Origin: Pseudogemmobacter lacusdianii
GTDB lineage: Bacteria; Pseudomonadota; Alphaproteobacteria; Rhodobacterales; Rhodobacteraceae
Assembly: GCF_030848395.1 (NCBI RefSeq)
Contig: NZ_JAVDBT010000013.1
Location: forward strand, 1-64,000
Direction: 5' to 3'
Length of the DNA stretch: 64,000 nucleotides
Both the position numbers and the translations under genes were made by a program. This document shows positions 1 through 9,751 of the stretch, piece by piece. The notes under the pieces were generated by a model that was given only the letters and a program-made list of their open reading frames with translations, did not search any database and had not been told where the DNA came from. The number at the start of each line of letters is the position of its first letter. Position 1 is the first letter of the stretch.

Positions 1-349
1 GATCGGCTATGTCGCCTCCGAGATCACCAAGAACGGCGGCATCGCGATCTGCGCGCCGATCGCACCCTATACCGCGACCCGCCGCGCCGTGCGTGAGATG
101 ATCGAATCCTTCGGCGCTTTCGTCGAAGTGCATGTCGCCACCTCGATCGAGGAATGCGAGCGCCGCGACCGCAAGGGCCTTTACAAGCTCGCCCGCGAAG
201 GCAAGATCAAAGAGTTCACCGGCATCTCCGACCCTTACGAGGCCCCGACCCATGCCGAGTTGGTGGTCAATACCGAGAATGTCGATGTCGATCACTGCGC
301 GCATCAAGTGATCTTGAAGCTGGAATCGATGGGCCTGATCAAAGGCTAA
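1..349 (+). CDS. cysC: Adenylyl-sulfate kinase (C-terminal part, cut by window edge)
   Basis: The frame is open from base 2 and ends in TAA at 347-349, giving about 115 residues of an APS kinase domain. This enzyme phosphorylates adenosine 5'-phosphosulfate to PAPS in sulfate assimilation. Visible family marks are the run CAPIAPY, the RRAVRE helix, and the RDRKGLY and FTGISDPYE segments that shape the APS pocket. The Walker A part lies upstream of the window. The protein may be a stand-alone CysC or the C-terminal half of a sulfate adenylyltransferase-APS kinase fusion, and the visible part cannot decide this. Confidence 0.9.
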   Translation, partial: IGYVASEITKNGGIAICAPIAPYTATRRAVREMIESFGAFVEVHVATSIEECERRDRKGLYKLAREGKIKEFTGISDPYEAPTHAELVVNTENVDVDHCAHQVILKLESMGLIKG

Positions 350-464
350 GCCTTTCTTCAGCCTTTAACCAAAGCGCGCCCGGGGGAAACCTCGGGCGTT
401 TGCCATTGCAAGCGGTGGCGGCAGGGTTATATCCCTGCCGCATGTTTTAGCGCGGAGATTTGCC

Positions 465-1385
465 ATGACGCATAAGGTGTTCATCGACGGGGATGTCGGC
501 ACGACCGGCTTGCAAATCCGTGAGCGTCTCGAGCGCCGCGCGGACATCCAGCTGATCCGCGTCGATCCTTCCTTGCGCAAAGACGTAAACGCCCGCGTCG
601 CCGCCTTTGCCGAGGCCGATGTCGGCATCCTCTGCCTGCCCGACCCGGCGGCTGAGGAAATCGTCGCCGCCTGCGACGCCCAAGGCGTCTCGGCCCGCAT
701 CATCGATGCCTCGACCGCACACCGCATCCATCCGGCTTGGACCTTCGGCCTGCCCGAGCTTGCCCCCGGCCAGCGCGAAGCCGTGGCCTCAGCCGCCCGC
801 GTCTCGAACCCCGGCTGCTGGTCCACCAGCGCCATCGCGCTTTTGCGCCCGCTGGTCGATGCCGGCGTGATCGCGGCCGATGCCGATATCGCCATCTCCG
901 GCGTCTCGGGCTATTCGGGCGGCGGCAAATCGATGATCGAAGAGTTCGAAGCGGGCACTGCCCAAGGCAGCTTCCTTTATGGCGCCACCCAAAGCCACAA
1001 ACACCTGCCCGAGATCGTGGCCTATGGCCGCCTGTCGAAACCTCCGGTCTTCGTGCCCTCGGTCGGCCAATATGCTCAAGGCATGGCGGTGGCGGTACAA
1101 CTGACCCTCTCGCCGAAGGAGCAAGCCCGCGCCGCCGAAGCCCTGCGCGATCATTACGCCGCCAGCGCCTTCATTGCCATTGTGGAAGCCGAAGCACACC
1201 AGCCCCGCGTCAACCCGCAAGCCCTGAACGGCACCAACCGGCTGGAGCTTTCGGTGCAAGGCAACCCGCAGACCGGCGCCACCGCCTTGATCGCGGTCCT
1301 CGACAACCTTGGCAAAGGTGCCTCGGGGGCTGCCGTGCAAAACCTCAACCTGATGCTGGGCCTTGACGAGACCACCGGCCTCTAA
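465..1385 (+). CDS. argC: N-acetyl-gamma-glutamyl-phosphate reductase
   Basis: This gene encodes 306 residues, the size of the shorter (type 2) ArgC family. The enzyme reduces N-acetylglutamyl 5-phosphate with NADPH, the third step of arginine synthesis. The N-terminus carries the Rossmann nucleotide loop DVGTTG (residues 10-15). The catalytic cysteine is Cys118 in SNPGCWST, and a GYSGGGK loop follows. The ATG is preceded by GGAG. It stands alone, with a strong hairpin just after the stop codon. No other arg genes are in the window. Confidence 0.95.
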   Translation: MTHKVFIDGDVGTTGLQIRERLERRADIQLIRVDPSLRKDVNARVAAFAEADVGILCLPDPAAEEIVAACDAQGVSARIIDASTAHRIHPAWTFGLPELAPGQREAVASAARVSNPGCWSTSAIALLRPLVDAGVIAADADIAISGVSGYSGGGKSMIEEFEAGTAQGSFLYGATQSHKHLPEIVAYGRLSKPPVFVPSVGQYAQGMAVAVQLTLSPKEQARAAEALRDHYAASAFIAIVEAEAHQPRVNPQALNGTNRLELSVQGNPQTGATALIAVLDNLGKGASGAAVQNLNLMLGLDETTGL

Positions 1386-1402
1386 GCCCCCCAGAAAAAC
1401 AA

Positions 1403-1435
1403 AACGGCGGCGCAGATCCCCTCTGCGCCGCCGTT
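1403..1435. terminator. Bidirectional hairpin terminator between argC and the DUF1150 gene
   Basis: A perfect 14-bp inverted repeat (arms 1403-1416 and 1422-1435) with a 5-base loop lies between two convergent genes. The left flank is A-rich, giving a T-rich tail on the reverse strand, so it probably serves mainly the reverse-strand hsp20-DUF1150 transcript and also ends argC. Confidence 0.75.
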
Positions 1436-1458
1436 CTCATATCCGATTACCGGAAAGC

Positions 1459-1686
1459 TTAATGCACGCTCACCGGCGCGAAATCATGCGCGCGGGCGAG
1501 GTGAAACGCCAGCATCCGGTCCGCGACCAAGGCCAGCTGCTCACCATCCTGACCATGCACGGAATAGACCACATCCTTGCCCGCAATCTGCTCACGCACC
1601 TCTTCAGGCAGGTCAGCCACCTGCACCGGGCGGACATAGACGATACGGGCTTTGCCCTCGGGCAATGCGTCAAAGGGAGTGTTCAT
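1459..1686 (-). CDS. DUF1150 family protein
   Basis: This is a 75-residue acidic protein of the DUF1150 family, short proteins found mostly in Rhodobacterales and Rhizobiales. It has no recognisable catalytic motif, signal peptide or membrane segment. Its ATG overlaps the stop codon of the upstream hsp20 gene by four bases (ATGA), so the two are translationally coupled. The constant coupling suggests a role beside the small heat-shock protein, but the function is unknown. Confidence 0.85.
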   Translation of the reverse strand: MNTPFDALPEGKARIVYVRPVQVADLPEEVREQIAGKDVVYSVHGQDGEQLALVADRMLAFHLARAHDFAPVSVH

Positions 1687-2105
1687 TTCTCGCCTCCTTT
1701 ACCAATACGGATGGTCTGGACCACGGATTCGGCCACATGCCGCCGCAGATCGATATTCAAAAGCCCGTGCTCCATCGAAGCCCCTGCCACTTCGACGCCA
1801 TCGGCCAGCACAAAGCTGCGTTGGAAGGCGCGGGCGGCAATGCCGCGATGCAGGAAGACGCGCTCGCCGATGTCATCGGCCTGACGGCCCCGGATCACCA
1901 GCTGCTTATCCTCGACCGTGATCGCAAGGTCTTCCTCACGGAAACCGGCCACGGCCAGAGTGATGCGATAGGCCTGATCGCTGACCGCTTCGATATTATA
2001 GGGCGGATAGCCCTCACCGCCGGATTTCGCGGTGCGCTCGACCAGCCGTTCCAGCTGCTCAAAGCCCAAGAGATAGGGGTGCGCCCCAAAGGTTAGTTTC
2101 GTCAT
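1683..2105 (-). CDS. Small heat-shock protein, Hsp20/IbpA family
   Basis: This gene encodes 140 residues if it starts at the ATG at 2105, which has AAGGACAG just upstream. The frame stays open further upstream but that extension looks non-coding. Small heat-shock proteins are ATP-independent holdases that bind unfolding proteins. The alpha-crystallin domain spans roughly residues 35-130, with a typical IEAVSDQAYRITLAVAGF start and the GLLNIDL strand near its end. It is the first gene of a two-gene unit with the DUF1150 gene and has a sigma-32-like promoter at 2174-2202. Confidence 0.93.
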   Translation of the reverse strand: MTKLTFGAHPYLLGFEQLERLVERTAKSGGEGYPPYNIEAVSDQAYRITLAVAGFREEDLAITVEDKQLVIRGRQADDIGERVFLHRGIAARAFQRSFVLADGVEVAGASMEHGLLNIDLRRHVAESVVQTIRIGKGGEK

Positions 2106-2173
2106 CGGTCTGTCCTTGGTCCAAGCGACATGCCGAAGCGCAGCCCCGCATTCGGGCACCGGCTTCCCTCCAA

Positions 2174-2202
2174 ATATGGGGCGCAGACCCCGCGCCCGCA
2201 AG
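2174..2202 (-). promoter_or_regulatory. Candidate heat-shock (sigma-32, RpoH) promoter for hsp20
   Basis: On the reverse strand a CTTG core (2199-2202) and the element CCCCATAT (2174-2181) lie 17 bases apart. This matches the heat-shock sigma consensus CTTGAA, 13-15 bases, CCCCATNT closely. It sits 69 bases upstream of the hsp20 start. The motif is seen; activity is inferred. Confidence 0.55.
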
Positions 2203-2327
2203 CCCCCGCGCCGCCTCTCCCCGCCGCTGCGGCAAATCTGCGCAATCTGCCGCAGATTCTTTCCGCCCCCGCCCCGTTCCGCGCTATAAGAAGACAGCCC
2301 GATGCCAAAGGACCGTCTATAGTTACC

Positions 2328-2546
2328 ATGATTGCCCCATCTGAGATGAGTGCCGATGAGATGTTGCGTGTGCGGCTGGATGTGCTCCGCCGCGAGCATC
2401 GCGATCTAGATGAGGCGATTGCCGCTTTGGCCGAACAGGCCCGCGCCGATCAATTGACCCTGCGGCGGCTGAAAAAACAAAAGCTGGCGCTGAAAGATCA
2501 GATCGCCCGGATCGAGGATGACTTGATCCCCGATATCATCGCCTGA
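2328..2546 (+). CDS. YdcH/DUF465 family small protein
   Basis: This gene encodes 72 residues from the ATG at 2328; a second ATG at 2346 is possible. The protein is almost wholly helical and charged, with heptad-like runs (LRREHRDLDEAI, LRRLKKQKLALKDQIARIEDDL) that match the DUF465/YdcH family of short coiled-coil proteins. No enzymatic motif is visible and the function of the family is unknown. The gene is divergent from hsp20 and lies 117 bases before purE. Confidence 0.8.
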   Translation: MIAPSEMSADEMLRVRLDVLRREHRDLDEAIAALAEQARADQLTLRRLKKQKLALKDQIARIEDDLIPDIIA

Positions 2547-2663
2547 CCCCACTCCGTACGGCTGCCCAAATTATAGGCCGCGCAGCTGAGGCAGCCCCCT
2601 GCCGCCTTGCCCCGCGCGCCCCCGCAGTATAAGCGCAAGGCCAACAAAGGCGCGGAGGCACGC

Positions 2664-3149
2664 ATGACCCCACCCGTTGGCATCATCATGGGGTCCCAGT
2701 CAGACTGGGCCACGATGAAAGAGGCTGCGCTGATCCTCGATCAGCTTGGCATCGCTTACGAGACCAAGATCGTCTCGGCGCATCGCACGCCAGATCGGCT
2801 GTGGGATTACGGCAAATCGGCAGTATCGCGCGGGCTGAAGGTGATTATCGCCGGGGCCGGCGGTGCGGCGCATTTGCCCGGCATGATGGCCTCGAAAACC
2901 CGAGTGCCGGTGATCGGTGTGCCGGTTTTGACCAAGGCTCTGTCCGGCGTCGACAGCCTTTATTCGATCCTGCAAATGCCCAAAGGCTTCCCCGTTGCCA
3001 CTATGGCGATCGGCGCGCCCGGTGCGGCAAATGCCGGTCTGATGGCGGCGGGCATCCTTGCCGTGTCGGACCCCGACCTTGGCGCCCGGCTTGACGCTTG
3101 GCGCGACGCGCTTTCCGCTTCCATCCCCGAGGAACCGCAAGATGACTGA
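2664..3149 (+). CDS. purE: 5-(carboxyamino)imidazole ribonucleotide mutase
   Basis: This gene encodes 161 residues, typical of class I PurE. The enzyme converts N5-CAIR to CAIR in purine synthesis, working after PurK. Diagnostic stretches are IIMGSQSDW (7-15) for phosphate binding, SAHRTP with the conserved His40, and [11 protein letters not shown] around residues 64-74. The start is the ATG preceded by GGAGG. The stop codon lies inside the beginning of purK, with an 8-base overlap, so the pair is translationally coupled. Confidence 0.97.
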   Translation: MTPPVGIIMGSQSDWATMKEAALILDQLGIAYETKIVSAHRTPDRLWDYGKSAVSRGLKVIIAGAGGAAHLPGMMASKTRVPVIGVPVLTKALSGVDSLYSILQMPKGFPVATMAIGAPGAANAGLMAAGILAVSDPDLGARLDAWRDALSASIPEEPQDD

Positions 3150-4206
3150 ACTGCCCGCAGGCGCGACCATTGGCATTCTGGGCGGTGGCCAATTGGGCCG
3201 CATGCTCTCGGTTGCCGCCAGCCGTCTGGGCTATCGCACCCATATCTTCGAGCCGGGCGCCGCCCCTGCCGCAGATGTGGCGCATCAGGTGACCACCGCG
3301 CCCTATAGCGATGAGGCCGCCCTGCGCGCCTTTGCGGCTTCGGTCGATGTCATCACCTATGAGTTTGAAAACATTCCAACCTCGGCGCTGGATATCCTTG
3401 AAAGCCTGAAGCCGATCCGCCCCAATCGCCGCACTTTGGCCGTCAGCCAAGACCGGATTGCTGAGAAGAGCTATCTCAACGATCTAGGGTTGCAAACCGC
3501 GCCTTGGGCGCAGGTGGACAGCGAAGATGACCTTCGCGCTGCGGTGGAAAAACTGGGCCTGCCCGCGATCTTGAAGACCACGCGTCTGGGCTATGACGGC
3601 AAGGGCCAGTTCAAACTGACCAGCCCCGATCAGATCCCCGAGGCTTGGGCCGCGATGCGCGGTGCCGCTTCCGTGCTTGAAGGCTTTGTGGCCTTTGAGC
3701 GGGAGGTCTCGATCATCGCCGCACGCGGCTTGGACGGTTCGGTCTCGGCCTTTGATCCGGGCGAGAATGTGCATAGCGAAGGCATCCTGCGCACCACCAC
3801 CGTGCCGGCACGCCTGACGCCCTCGCAGCGTTCAGACGCCGTGCTGCTGGCCGCTAAGATCCTCAATTCTTTGGATTATGTCGGCGTGATGGGGGTTGAA
3901 CTCTTCGTCACCCGCGCGGGCCTTCTGGTCAATGAGATCGCCCCGCGCGTGCACAACTCGGGCCACTGGACCCAACAAGGCTGCACCGTCGATCAGTTTG
4001 AACAACACATCCGCGCCGTGGCTGGTCTGCCCTTGGGCGACGGCACCCGCTACGCCGATGTGGTGATGGAGAACCTGATCGGTGACGACATGGACCGCGT
4101 GCCCGCGCTCTTGCGCGAGCGCAACGTTGCCGTGCATCTCTACGGCAAAGGCGAAGCCCGCCCCGGCCGCAAAATGGGCCATATCAACCGGATCGTGAAG
4201 GGCTAA
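3142..4206 (+). CDS. purK: 5-(carboxyamino)imidazole ribonucleotide synthase
   Basis: This gene encodes 354 residues, an ATP-grasp enzyme that carboxylates AIR to N5-CAIR using ATP and bicarbonate. The N-terminal domain has [11 protein letters not shown] (11-21). The ATP-grasp core shows [14 protein letters not shown] and the metal-binding ending [15 protein letters not shown]. The start overlaps purE by 8 bases, and the ribosome-binding site GAGGAA lies within purE. The two gene products act in sequence. Confidence 0.97.
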   Translation: MTELPAGATIGILGGGQLGRMLSVAASRLGYRTHIFEPGAAPAADVAHQVTTAPYSDEAALRAFAASVDVITYEFENIPTSALDILESLKPIRPNRRTLAVSQDRIAEKSYLNDLGLQTAPWAQVDSEDDLRAAVEKLGLPAILKTTRLGYDGKGQFKLTSPDQIPEAWAAMRGAASVLEGFVAFEREVSIIAARGLDGSVSAFDPGENVHSEGILRTTTVPARLTPSQRSDAVLLAAKILNSLDYVGVMGVELFVTRAGLLVNEIAPRVHNSGHWTQQGCTVDQFEQHIRAVAGLPLGDGTRYADVVMENLIGDDMDRVPALLRERNVAVHLYGKGEARPGRKMGHINRIVKG

Positions 4207-4250
4207 GCCTCCCTCACCACGACCTCAACAGCGCCCCCAGCGGGTGCTGT

Positions 4251-4359
4251 TTGCGTTTCCAAACAGAGGCCAGCGCCCGGCCCGGGTGGGCGCGAGAAGC
4301 GCCCGCTCCAATAATATGAAGGGGGCGGGGCGGGCGCTAGCCGGGTGCTAGGGCACCCG
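4251..4359. repeat. GC-rich inverted repeats in the purK-hydrolase gap
   Basis: The gap between the convergent purK and hydrolase genes carries several short GC-rich palindromes. The clearest is a 7-bp stem with a 4-base loop at 4342-4359. GCGCCC/GGGCGC copies also occur between 4270 and 4340. They could fold into a terminator-like or REP-like structure. No T-tract is present. Confidence 0.35.
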
Positions 4360-4418
4360 ACCAAAAGGAAGAGAAACGCGGCGCGGTGAGCGAAAGGCCA
4401 AGAGCCATGAGGCCCCCC

Positions 4419-5093
4419 TCACTTCCCCCGCCAAAAACGCCCATTGCGCAGGAAATGCACCGTTTGCCGCACCACTTGGGGGTTCATCACCATCCAAGTA
4501 TGGCTCACCGGCAAGGTGATGTGATCCGCCATCCCCGCGACCTTGGTGCTTGCCACCGTCACCTTGCCGTCATTCGCCCCCGGCAAAATATAGGAAAACC
4601 AAGGCGATACCGTCGTGGTCCCGGCAATCACCCCCAAGGGGAAATTCGCCGCTGGCAGCCGGTTCGGCCAGCTCTCCGGCCCCGTCCCCAAAGCCATCCC
4701 CGCCGGTCCATTCATAACCTGAAACGCCCGCCACGAGCCCATCGCATCCACCAGCTCCGAGCCGTGGTTGGGCGGTGCCAGCATCACCACCCGCCCCAAA
4801 CCCGCCGGTTGTCGGCGCGACAGCCAATCGCGCACCAATATCCCGCCCATCGAATGGGTGACGATATGGGTGACCCGCCCCGCCCCACCTTCAGCCGACC
4901 CACCTTCAGCCGCCCGCTCAAGCCCCGCAATCAGCCCTTCGACCAGTTCCTGCGGCGGCGCCTTGGTCGAAGGATAGCCCATATTGACGACCGAGAAGCC
5001 CGCTGCCCGCAAAGCAAGCTCCATCGCCAGCAAAGACCGCGGGCTGCGCGCCAGCCCATGCACCAAAAGCACCTGCTCAGAAGGCGCATTCAT
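4419..5093 (-). CDS. Alpha/beta hydrolase (lipase/esterase-like)
   Basis: This gene encodes 224 residues from the ATG at 5093, which has GAGG upstream; a longer form from 5150 adds 19 unconserved residues. It is an alpha/beta hydrolase with the oxyanion segment VHGLARS (11-17) and the nucleophile elbow THSMGG, with Ser81 as likely nucleophile. The early MGYPS and later APPNHGSE segments are typical of the lipase-like family close to PGAP1/LipA hydrolases. No signal peptide is seen. The substrate cannot be told. Confidence 0.85.
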   Translation of the reverse strand: MNAPSEQVLLVHGLARSPRSLLAMELALRAAGFSVVNMGYPSTKAPPQELVEGLIAGLERAAEGGSAEGGAGRVTHIVTHSMGGILVRDWLSRRQPAGLGRVVMLAPPNHGSELVDAMGSWRAFQVMNGPAGMALGTGPESWPNRLPAANFPLGVIAGTTTVSPWFSYILPGANDGKVTVASTKVAGMADHITLPVSHTWMVMNPQVVRQTVHFLRNGRFWRGK

Positions 5094-5269
5094 GCGGGAC
5101 TTGGCCTCAGGTGAGACAGAGGCAGAATTGTCGGAGCGGGCTTTGCGCATCCGCCGATCATGCCAAAGCCAACGCCCAATGCAAGTCAGCTTCCCGCACC
5201 TAGGTATGATTGCCTAATGCCGCCTCGCGGCTGGACAACCGCCCGCACGCGGCGCAACCTTACGTCACT

Positions 5270-5734
5270 ATGAGAAAGATACGTCAAAAGCCCCGCATCG
5301 CCGTCCGCGCCCTGATCCTCGATCAAGACCAACGGCTTTTACTCGTCAACGCTTTCCCCGATGACGCAAAGTCGAACCTTTGGTGCGCGCCCGGCGGCGG
5401 CTGTGAAGGCGGCGTAAGCCTGCCCGAGAACCTTGCCCGCGAGGTCTATGAAGAAACAGGCCTGCGCATCAGCGTCGGGGCCCCTGCGCTGATCAATGAA
5501 TTTCACCACCCCGACTCGGGCTTTCACCAGATCGACCTTTTCTTCCGCTGCACCCTTATCGAAGGCCAGCTCGACGACAGCTGGAAAGACCCCGAAGGCG
5601 TGGTCACCCGCCGCCGCTTTGTGTCGCTTGCCGAGCTCGCGCTCGGGAAAATCCGTTTCAAACCCGACTATTTGATCGAGGCCGCTTGGGGCAAAGACTG
5701 CCTCTACGACCCTTTGGAAGAAATGATCTTATGA
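5270..5734 (+). CDS. Nudix hydrolase
   Basis: This gene encodes 154 residues from the ATG at 5270. A complete Nudix box spans residues 42-65 (G-x5-E-x7-REVYEETGL), the metal-binding loop that cleaves nucleoside diphosphate derivatives. The sequence resembles the broad MutT/ADP-ribose group, but the substrate cannot be assigned. Its stop codon overlaps the start of the following GreA/GreB-like gene by four bases (ATGA), so the two form one unit. Confidence 0.9.
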   Translation: MRKIRQKPRIAVRALILDQDQRLLLVNAFPDDAKSNLWCAPGGGCEGGVSLPENLAREVYEETGLRISVGAPALINEFHHPDSGFHQIDLFFRCTLIEGQLDDSWKDPEGVVTRRRFVSLAELALGKIRFKPDYLIEAAWGKDCLYDPLEEMIL

Positions 5735-6225
5735 GCCGTGCCTTCGTGAATGAGGACGCCGGGGCCGACCGCCCGGACCTGCCCGAGCTGCCGCTGTCGA
5801 CCCGGCCAAATTATGTGACGCCGCGCGGGCTGGCCGATCTGCAGGCAAGGCTCGCCACCCGGGTCGCCGATCTTGCGGCGCTGAAAGCCCGCGCTGAGCG
5901 GCTCGATAAGCTGCCCGAAGCCGCGGCCGAGCGTGACATCCGCTGGCTTGAGGCCCGGCTCAAATCGGCCATTCTGGTCGATCCGGCGGCACAAAGCCTG
6001 CAAGAGGTGGCCTTCGGCCTGCGTGTTACCGTCTGCGACGAAGAGGGTCGCGAAAGCAGCTATGAGATCACCGGCGAGGATGAGGCGGATGCCAACCTTG
6101 GCCGCATCGCGCCGCATTCCCCGCTTGCCCGCGCGCTTCTGGGCGCGCAGGTCGGAGATGAGGTGGTCTGGAAGCGCCCCGCGGGCGATTTGACGCTGGA
6201 AGTCGTGGCGATCAGCCTGCCTTAA
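5731..6225 (+). CDS. GreA/GreB family transcription elongation factor-like protein
   Basis: This gene encodes 164 residues. The architecture is that of Gre factors: an N-terminal helical hairpin (about residues 27-85, starting NYVTPRGLADLQARL) and a C-terminal FKBP-like beta domain (YEITGEDEADA, SPLARALLGAQVGDEV). Gre factors enter the RNA polymerase secondary channel and trigger cleavage of backtracked RNA. The acidic tip expected between the two helices is less clear than in canonical GreA, so this is probably a GreB-like paralogue. It is coupled to the Nudix gene. Confidence 0.82.
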   Translation: MSRAFVNEDAGADRPDLPELPLSTRPNYVTPRGLADLQARLATRVADLAALKARAERLDKLPEAAAERDIRWLEARLKSAILVDPAAQSLQEVAFGLRVTVCDEEGRESSYEITGEDEADANLGRIAPHSPLARALLGAQVGDEVVWKRPAGDLTLEVVAISLP

Positions 6226-7375
6226 GCGCGCGCAACTGCTGCATACGCAAGCCAAATTCCTGTTCAAATCCATGCGCTTGCGCATAGGTCAAAGCCGCTG
6301 AGGCCTTGGCGATCAGATCCTCACGGTCGCGGTCCCAGCCCGCAATCCCTGCCGCCAAAGCCGCGTAGCGCCCCATCGGCACCAGCAGCCCCGCGCCCGA
6401 TTCCCCCAGCAGCCCGCGCCACATCCGATTGTCATACCCCCCAACCGGCAGGCCGCAGCCCATCGCCTCAATATAGCTGCAGGACGGATCGGACTGACGG
6501 TGACAGGACAAGAACAAATCCGCCTCGCGTCGCAAGATCGGCACCAACCCGCTGCGAAACGGCACCGGCCTATGGAGCCGCACCCGCCCTTGCAGCCCCG
6601 GATCCGCAAGCCCCTGCCGCACGCCCTCGGCCAAGGAACCATCGCCGTAAATATCCAGCGTGAAATCCACCCCCAGCGCCCGCAAGGCCCGAGCAAAGGG
6701 CAAAAGATCCTGCGCGCCCTTGAGAGGCTCCAGCCGCCCGGAATGCACAATGCGCAAAGGCGCGCCGCTGCGCAGCCGCTCGGCCCGCGTCGCCATATCC
6801 TCGGGCGTGGCGAAAAGATCCGCCGTCATCCGCCCGTCGAGATACATCAAGAGATTGGCGTTCAGCCCGCCGTAACTCTCTGCCGCAGGCCAGCCATTGG
6901 CCTGCACCCCATCTGCCACGCGAAACGCCTGCCGCCGCCGCCGCTCTTGCCCCAGATGCCACACCGCCGATCGCAGCTTGCGCAAAACACCCATCTGGCG
7001 GTCCAAGCGCAGGATCTGCAGCTGCGTCTCCAGCGGATATTCCACCGCATAGACCAGCTTTTGCGCCGGTCGCTCAATCAGCGCCGGCAGGCCATAAAGC
7101 TCATGCATATCGGCCGAGGCGCAGATCACGCTGGCACCGCGCAAATGCGCCGGTTCAGGCGGTTGTCCCGGCTCCATCAACGCCAGCTCAAACCACCCTT
7201 CGGTGTCGGGCAGGCTATCACCGGCCTGAAACCCCACAGGCCGGCGCAAAAGCACCCGCACCTTGCCCGGCCAAGCCTCGCAATGCAGCTTCATGCCCGA
7301 GGCGAATTTCTCCTCAAGCGCCCAGCGCCCCGGTTCAATCTGCAAAAGCGGCGCAGGCGCGATCAGCAAGAGCAT
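6212..7375 (-). CDS. Glycosyltransferase, GT4 (group 1) family
   Basis: This gene encodes 387 residues from the ATG at 7375, which has GGAG eight bases upstream. The C-terminal half is a Rossmann GT-B domain: IVHSGRLEPLKGAQDLL, then LDIYGDGSL, then SYIEAMGCGLPVGGYDNR, the nucleotide-sugar site. The first glutamate of the usual E-x7-E motif is replaced by Asp in QSDPSCSYIE. No signal peptide is present. The lone position next to groEL gives no clue to the acceptor. Its 3' end overlaps the convergent greA-like gene by 14 bases. Confidence 0.85.
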   Translation of the reverse strand: MLLLIAPAPLLQIEPGRWALEEKFASGMKLHCEAWPGKVRVLLRRPVGFQAGDSLPDTEGWFELALMEPGQPPEPAHLRGASVICASADMHELYGLPALIERPAQKLVYAVEYPLETQLQILRLDRQMGVLRKLRSAVWHLGQERRRRQAFRVADGVQANGWPAAESYGGLNANLLMYLDGRMTADLFATPEDMATRAERLRSGAPLRIVHSGRLEPLKGAQDLLPFARALRALGVDFTLDIYGDGSLAEGVRQGLADPGLQGRVRLHRPVPFRSGLVPILRREADLFLSCHRQSDPSCSYIEAMGCGLPVGGYDNRMWRGLLGESGAGLLVPMGRYAALAAGIAGWDRDREDLIAKASAALTYAQAHGFEQEFGLRMQQLRALKAG

Positions 7376-7511
7376 TGCGAAAACTCCAATCGACGGGGCG
7401 AAAATACAGCTCAGAAAGAAGCGGCGCAGGGAAAGAGGCTTGGGCAAAACATCCAAGCCCATACCTAGCCGCAGCCCGCCGCCCACAGCAACCCAAACCC
7501 CACCGCAAAGA

Positions 7512-7539
7512 AAAAGGGCGGTCCGAAGACCGCCCTTTT
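7512..7539 (-). terminator. Rho-independent terminator of groESL
   Basis: A perfect 12-bp inverted repeat (7512-7523 and 7528-7539) has a UUCG tetraloop on the reverse strand and a following run of T. It lies 21 bases beyond the groL stop. Confidence 0.9.
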
Positions 7540-7560
7540 CCGTAACCCATAGGGGATGGA

Positions 7561-9255
<1,695 letters not shown>

Positions 9256-9269
9256 TCAAAAGAAGCGTC

Positions 9270-9557
9270 TCAGGCGATGATGCCGAGGATGTCGCTTTCT
9301 TTCATGATCAGCAGCTCTTCGCCGTCCAGCGTCACTTCGGTGCCCGACCATTTGCCGAACAGAACACGGTCGCCAGCTTTGACCGAAGGTGCGATCAGCT
9401 CGCCCGAGTCCTTGCGCGCGCCAGCGCCAACCGAGACGACTTCGCCTTCAGCGGGCTTTTCTTTGGCGGTATCGGGGATGATCAGGCCGCCCTTGGTTTT
9501 TTCTTCACCTTGGACGCGACGGACCAGCACGCGGTCATGCAGCGGTGTAAAAGCCAT
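9270..9557 (-). CDS. groS: Co-chaperonin GroES (10 kDa)
   Basis: This gene encodes 95 residues, the lid of the GroEL ring. The family start [13 protein letters not shown] and the C-terminal [16 protein letters not shown] segment are conserved, and the mobile loop lies around residues 17-32 ([15 protein letters not shown]). The ATG at 9557 is chosen because AGGGAGAG sits 7 bases upstream. It is the first gene of groESL. Confidence 0.98.
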   Translation of the reverse strand: MAFTPLHDRVLVRRVQGEEKTKGGLIIPDTAKEKPAEGEVVSVGAGARKDSGELIAPSVKAGDRVLFGKWSGTEVTLDGEELLIMKESDILGIIA

Positions 9558-9592
9558 CTGGTAACTCTCCCTTGGGTTCCAGGTTAAATCGT

Positions 9593-9619
9593 TTAGCACT
9601 CACTAGGGGTAAGTGCTAA
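9593..9619. promoter_or_regulatory. CIRCE operator (HrcA binding site) of groESL
   Basis: The inverted repeat TTAGCACTC, nine bases, AAGTGCTAA is present 36 bases upstream of groS. It matches the CIRCE consensus (TTAGCACTC-N9-GAGTGCTAA) with a single mismatch in the right arm. HrcA binds such sites to repress chaperonin genes. hrcA itself is not in the window. Confidence 0.93.
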
Positions 9620-9627
9620 CGAACGAA

Positions 9628-9656
9628 GACTTAGGCAGCGCTTTGCCACGAGTCAA
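9628..9656 (-). promoter_or_regulatory. Candidate housekeeping promoter of groESL
   Basis: On the reverse strand, TTGACT (9651-9656) and TAAGTC (9628-9633) are separated by exactly 17 bases, immediately upstream of CIRCE. Transcription would start close to or inside CIRCE, which fits repression by HrcA. The -10 match is modest. Confidence 0.55.
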
Positions 9657-9751
9657 CTCTCTCCTGACCGGAAATTTACGGGCGCGTGAGCGCAACTTGC
9701 TTCCCCTTCCCGGCCAAGGGTGCAATCCTTCCCACCTTGGTAGGAGGTATC

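Noticed and set aside
2547..2663. Purine riboswitch before purE
   Set aside because: The short gap has no conserved aptamer core or paired loops that I can recognise.
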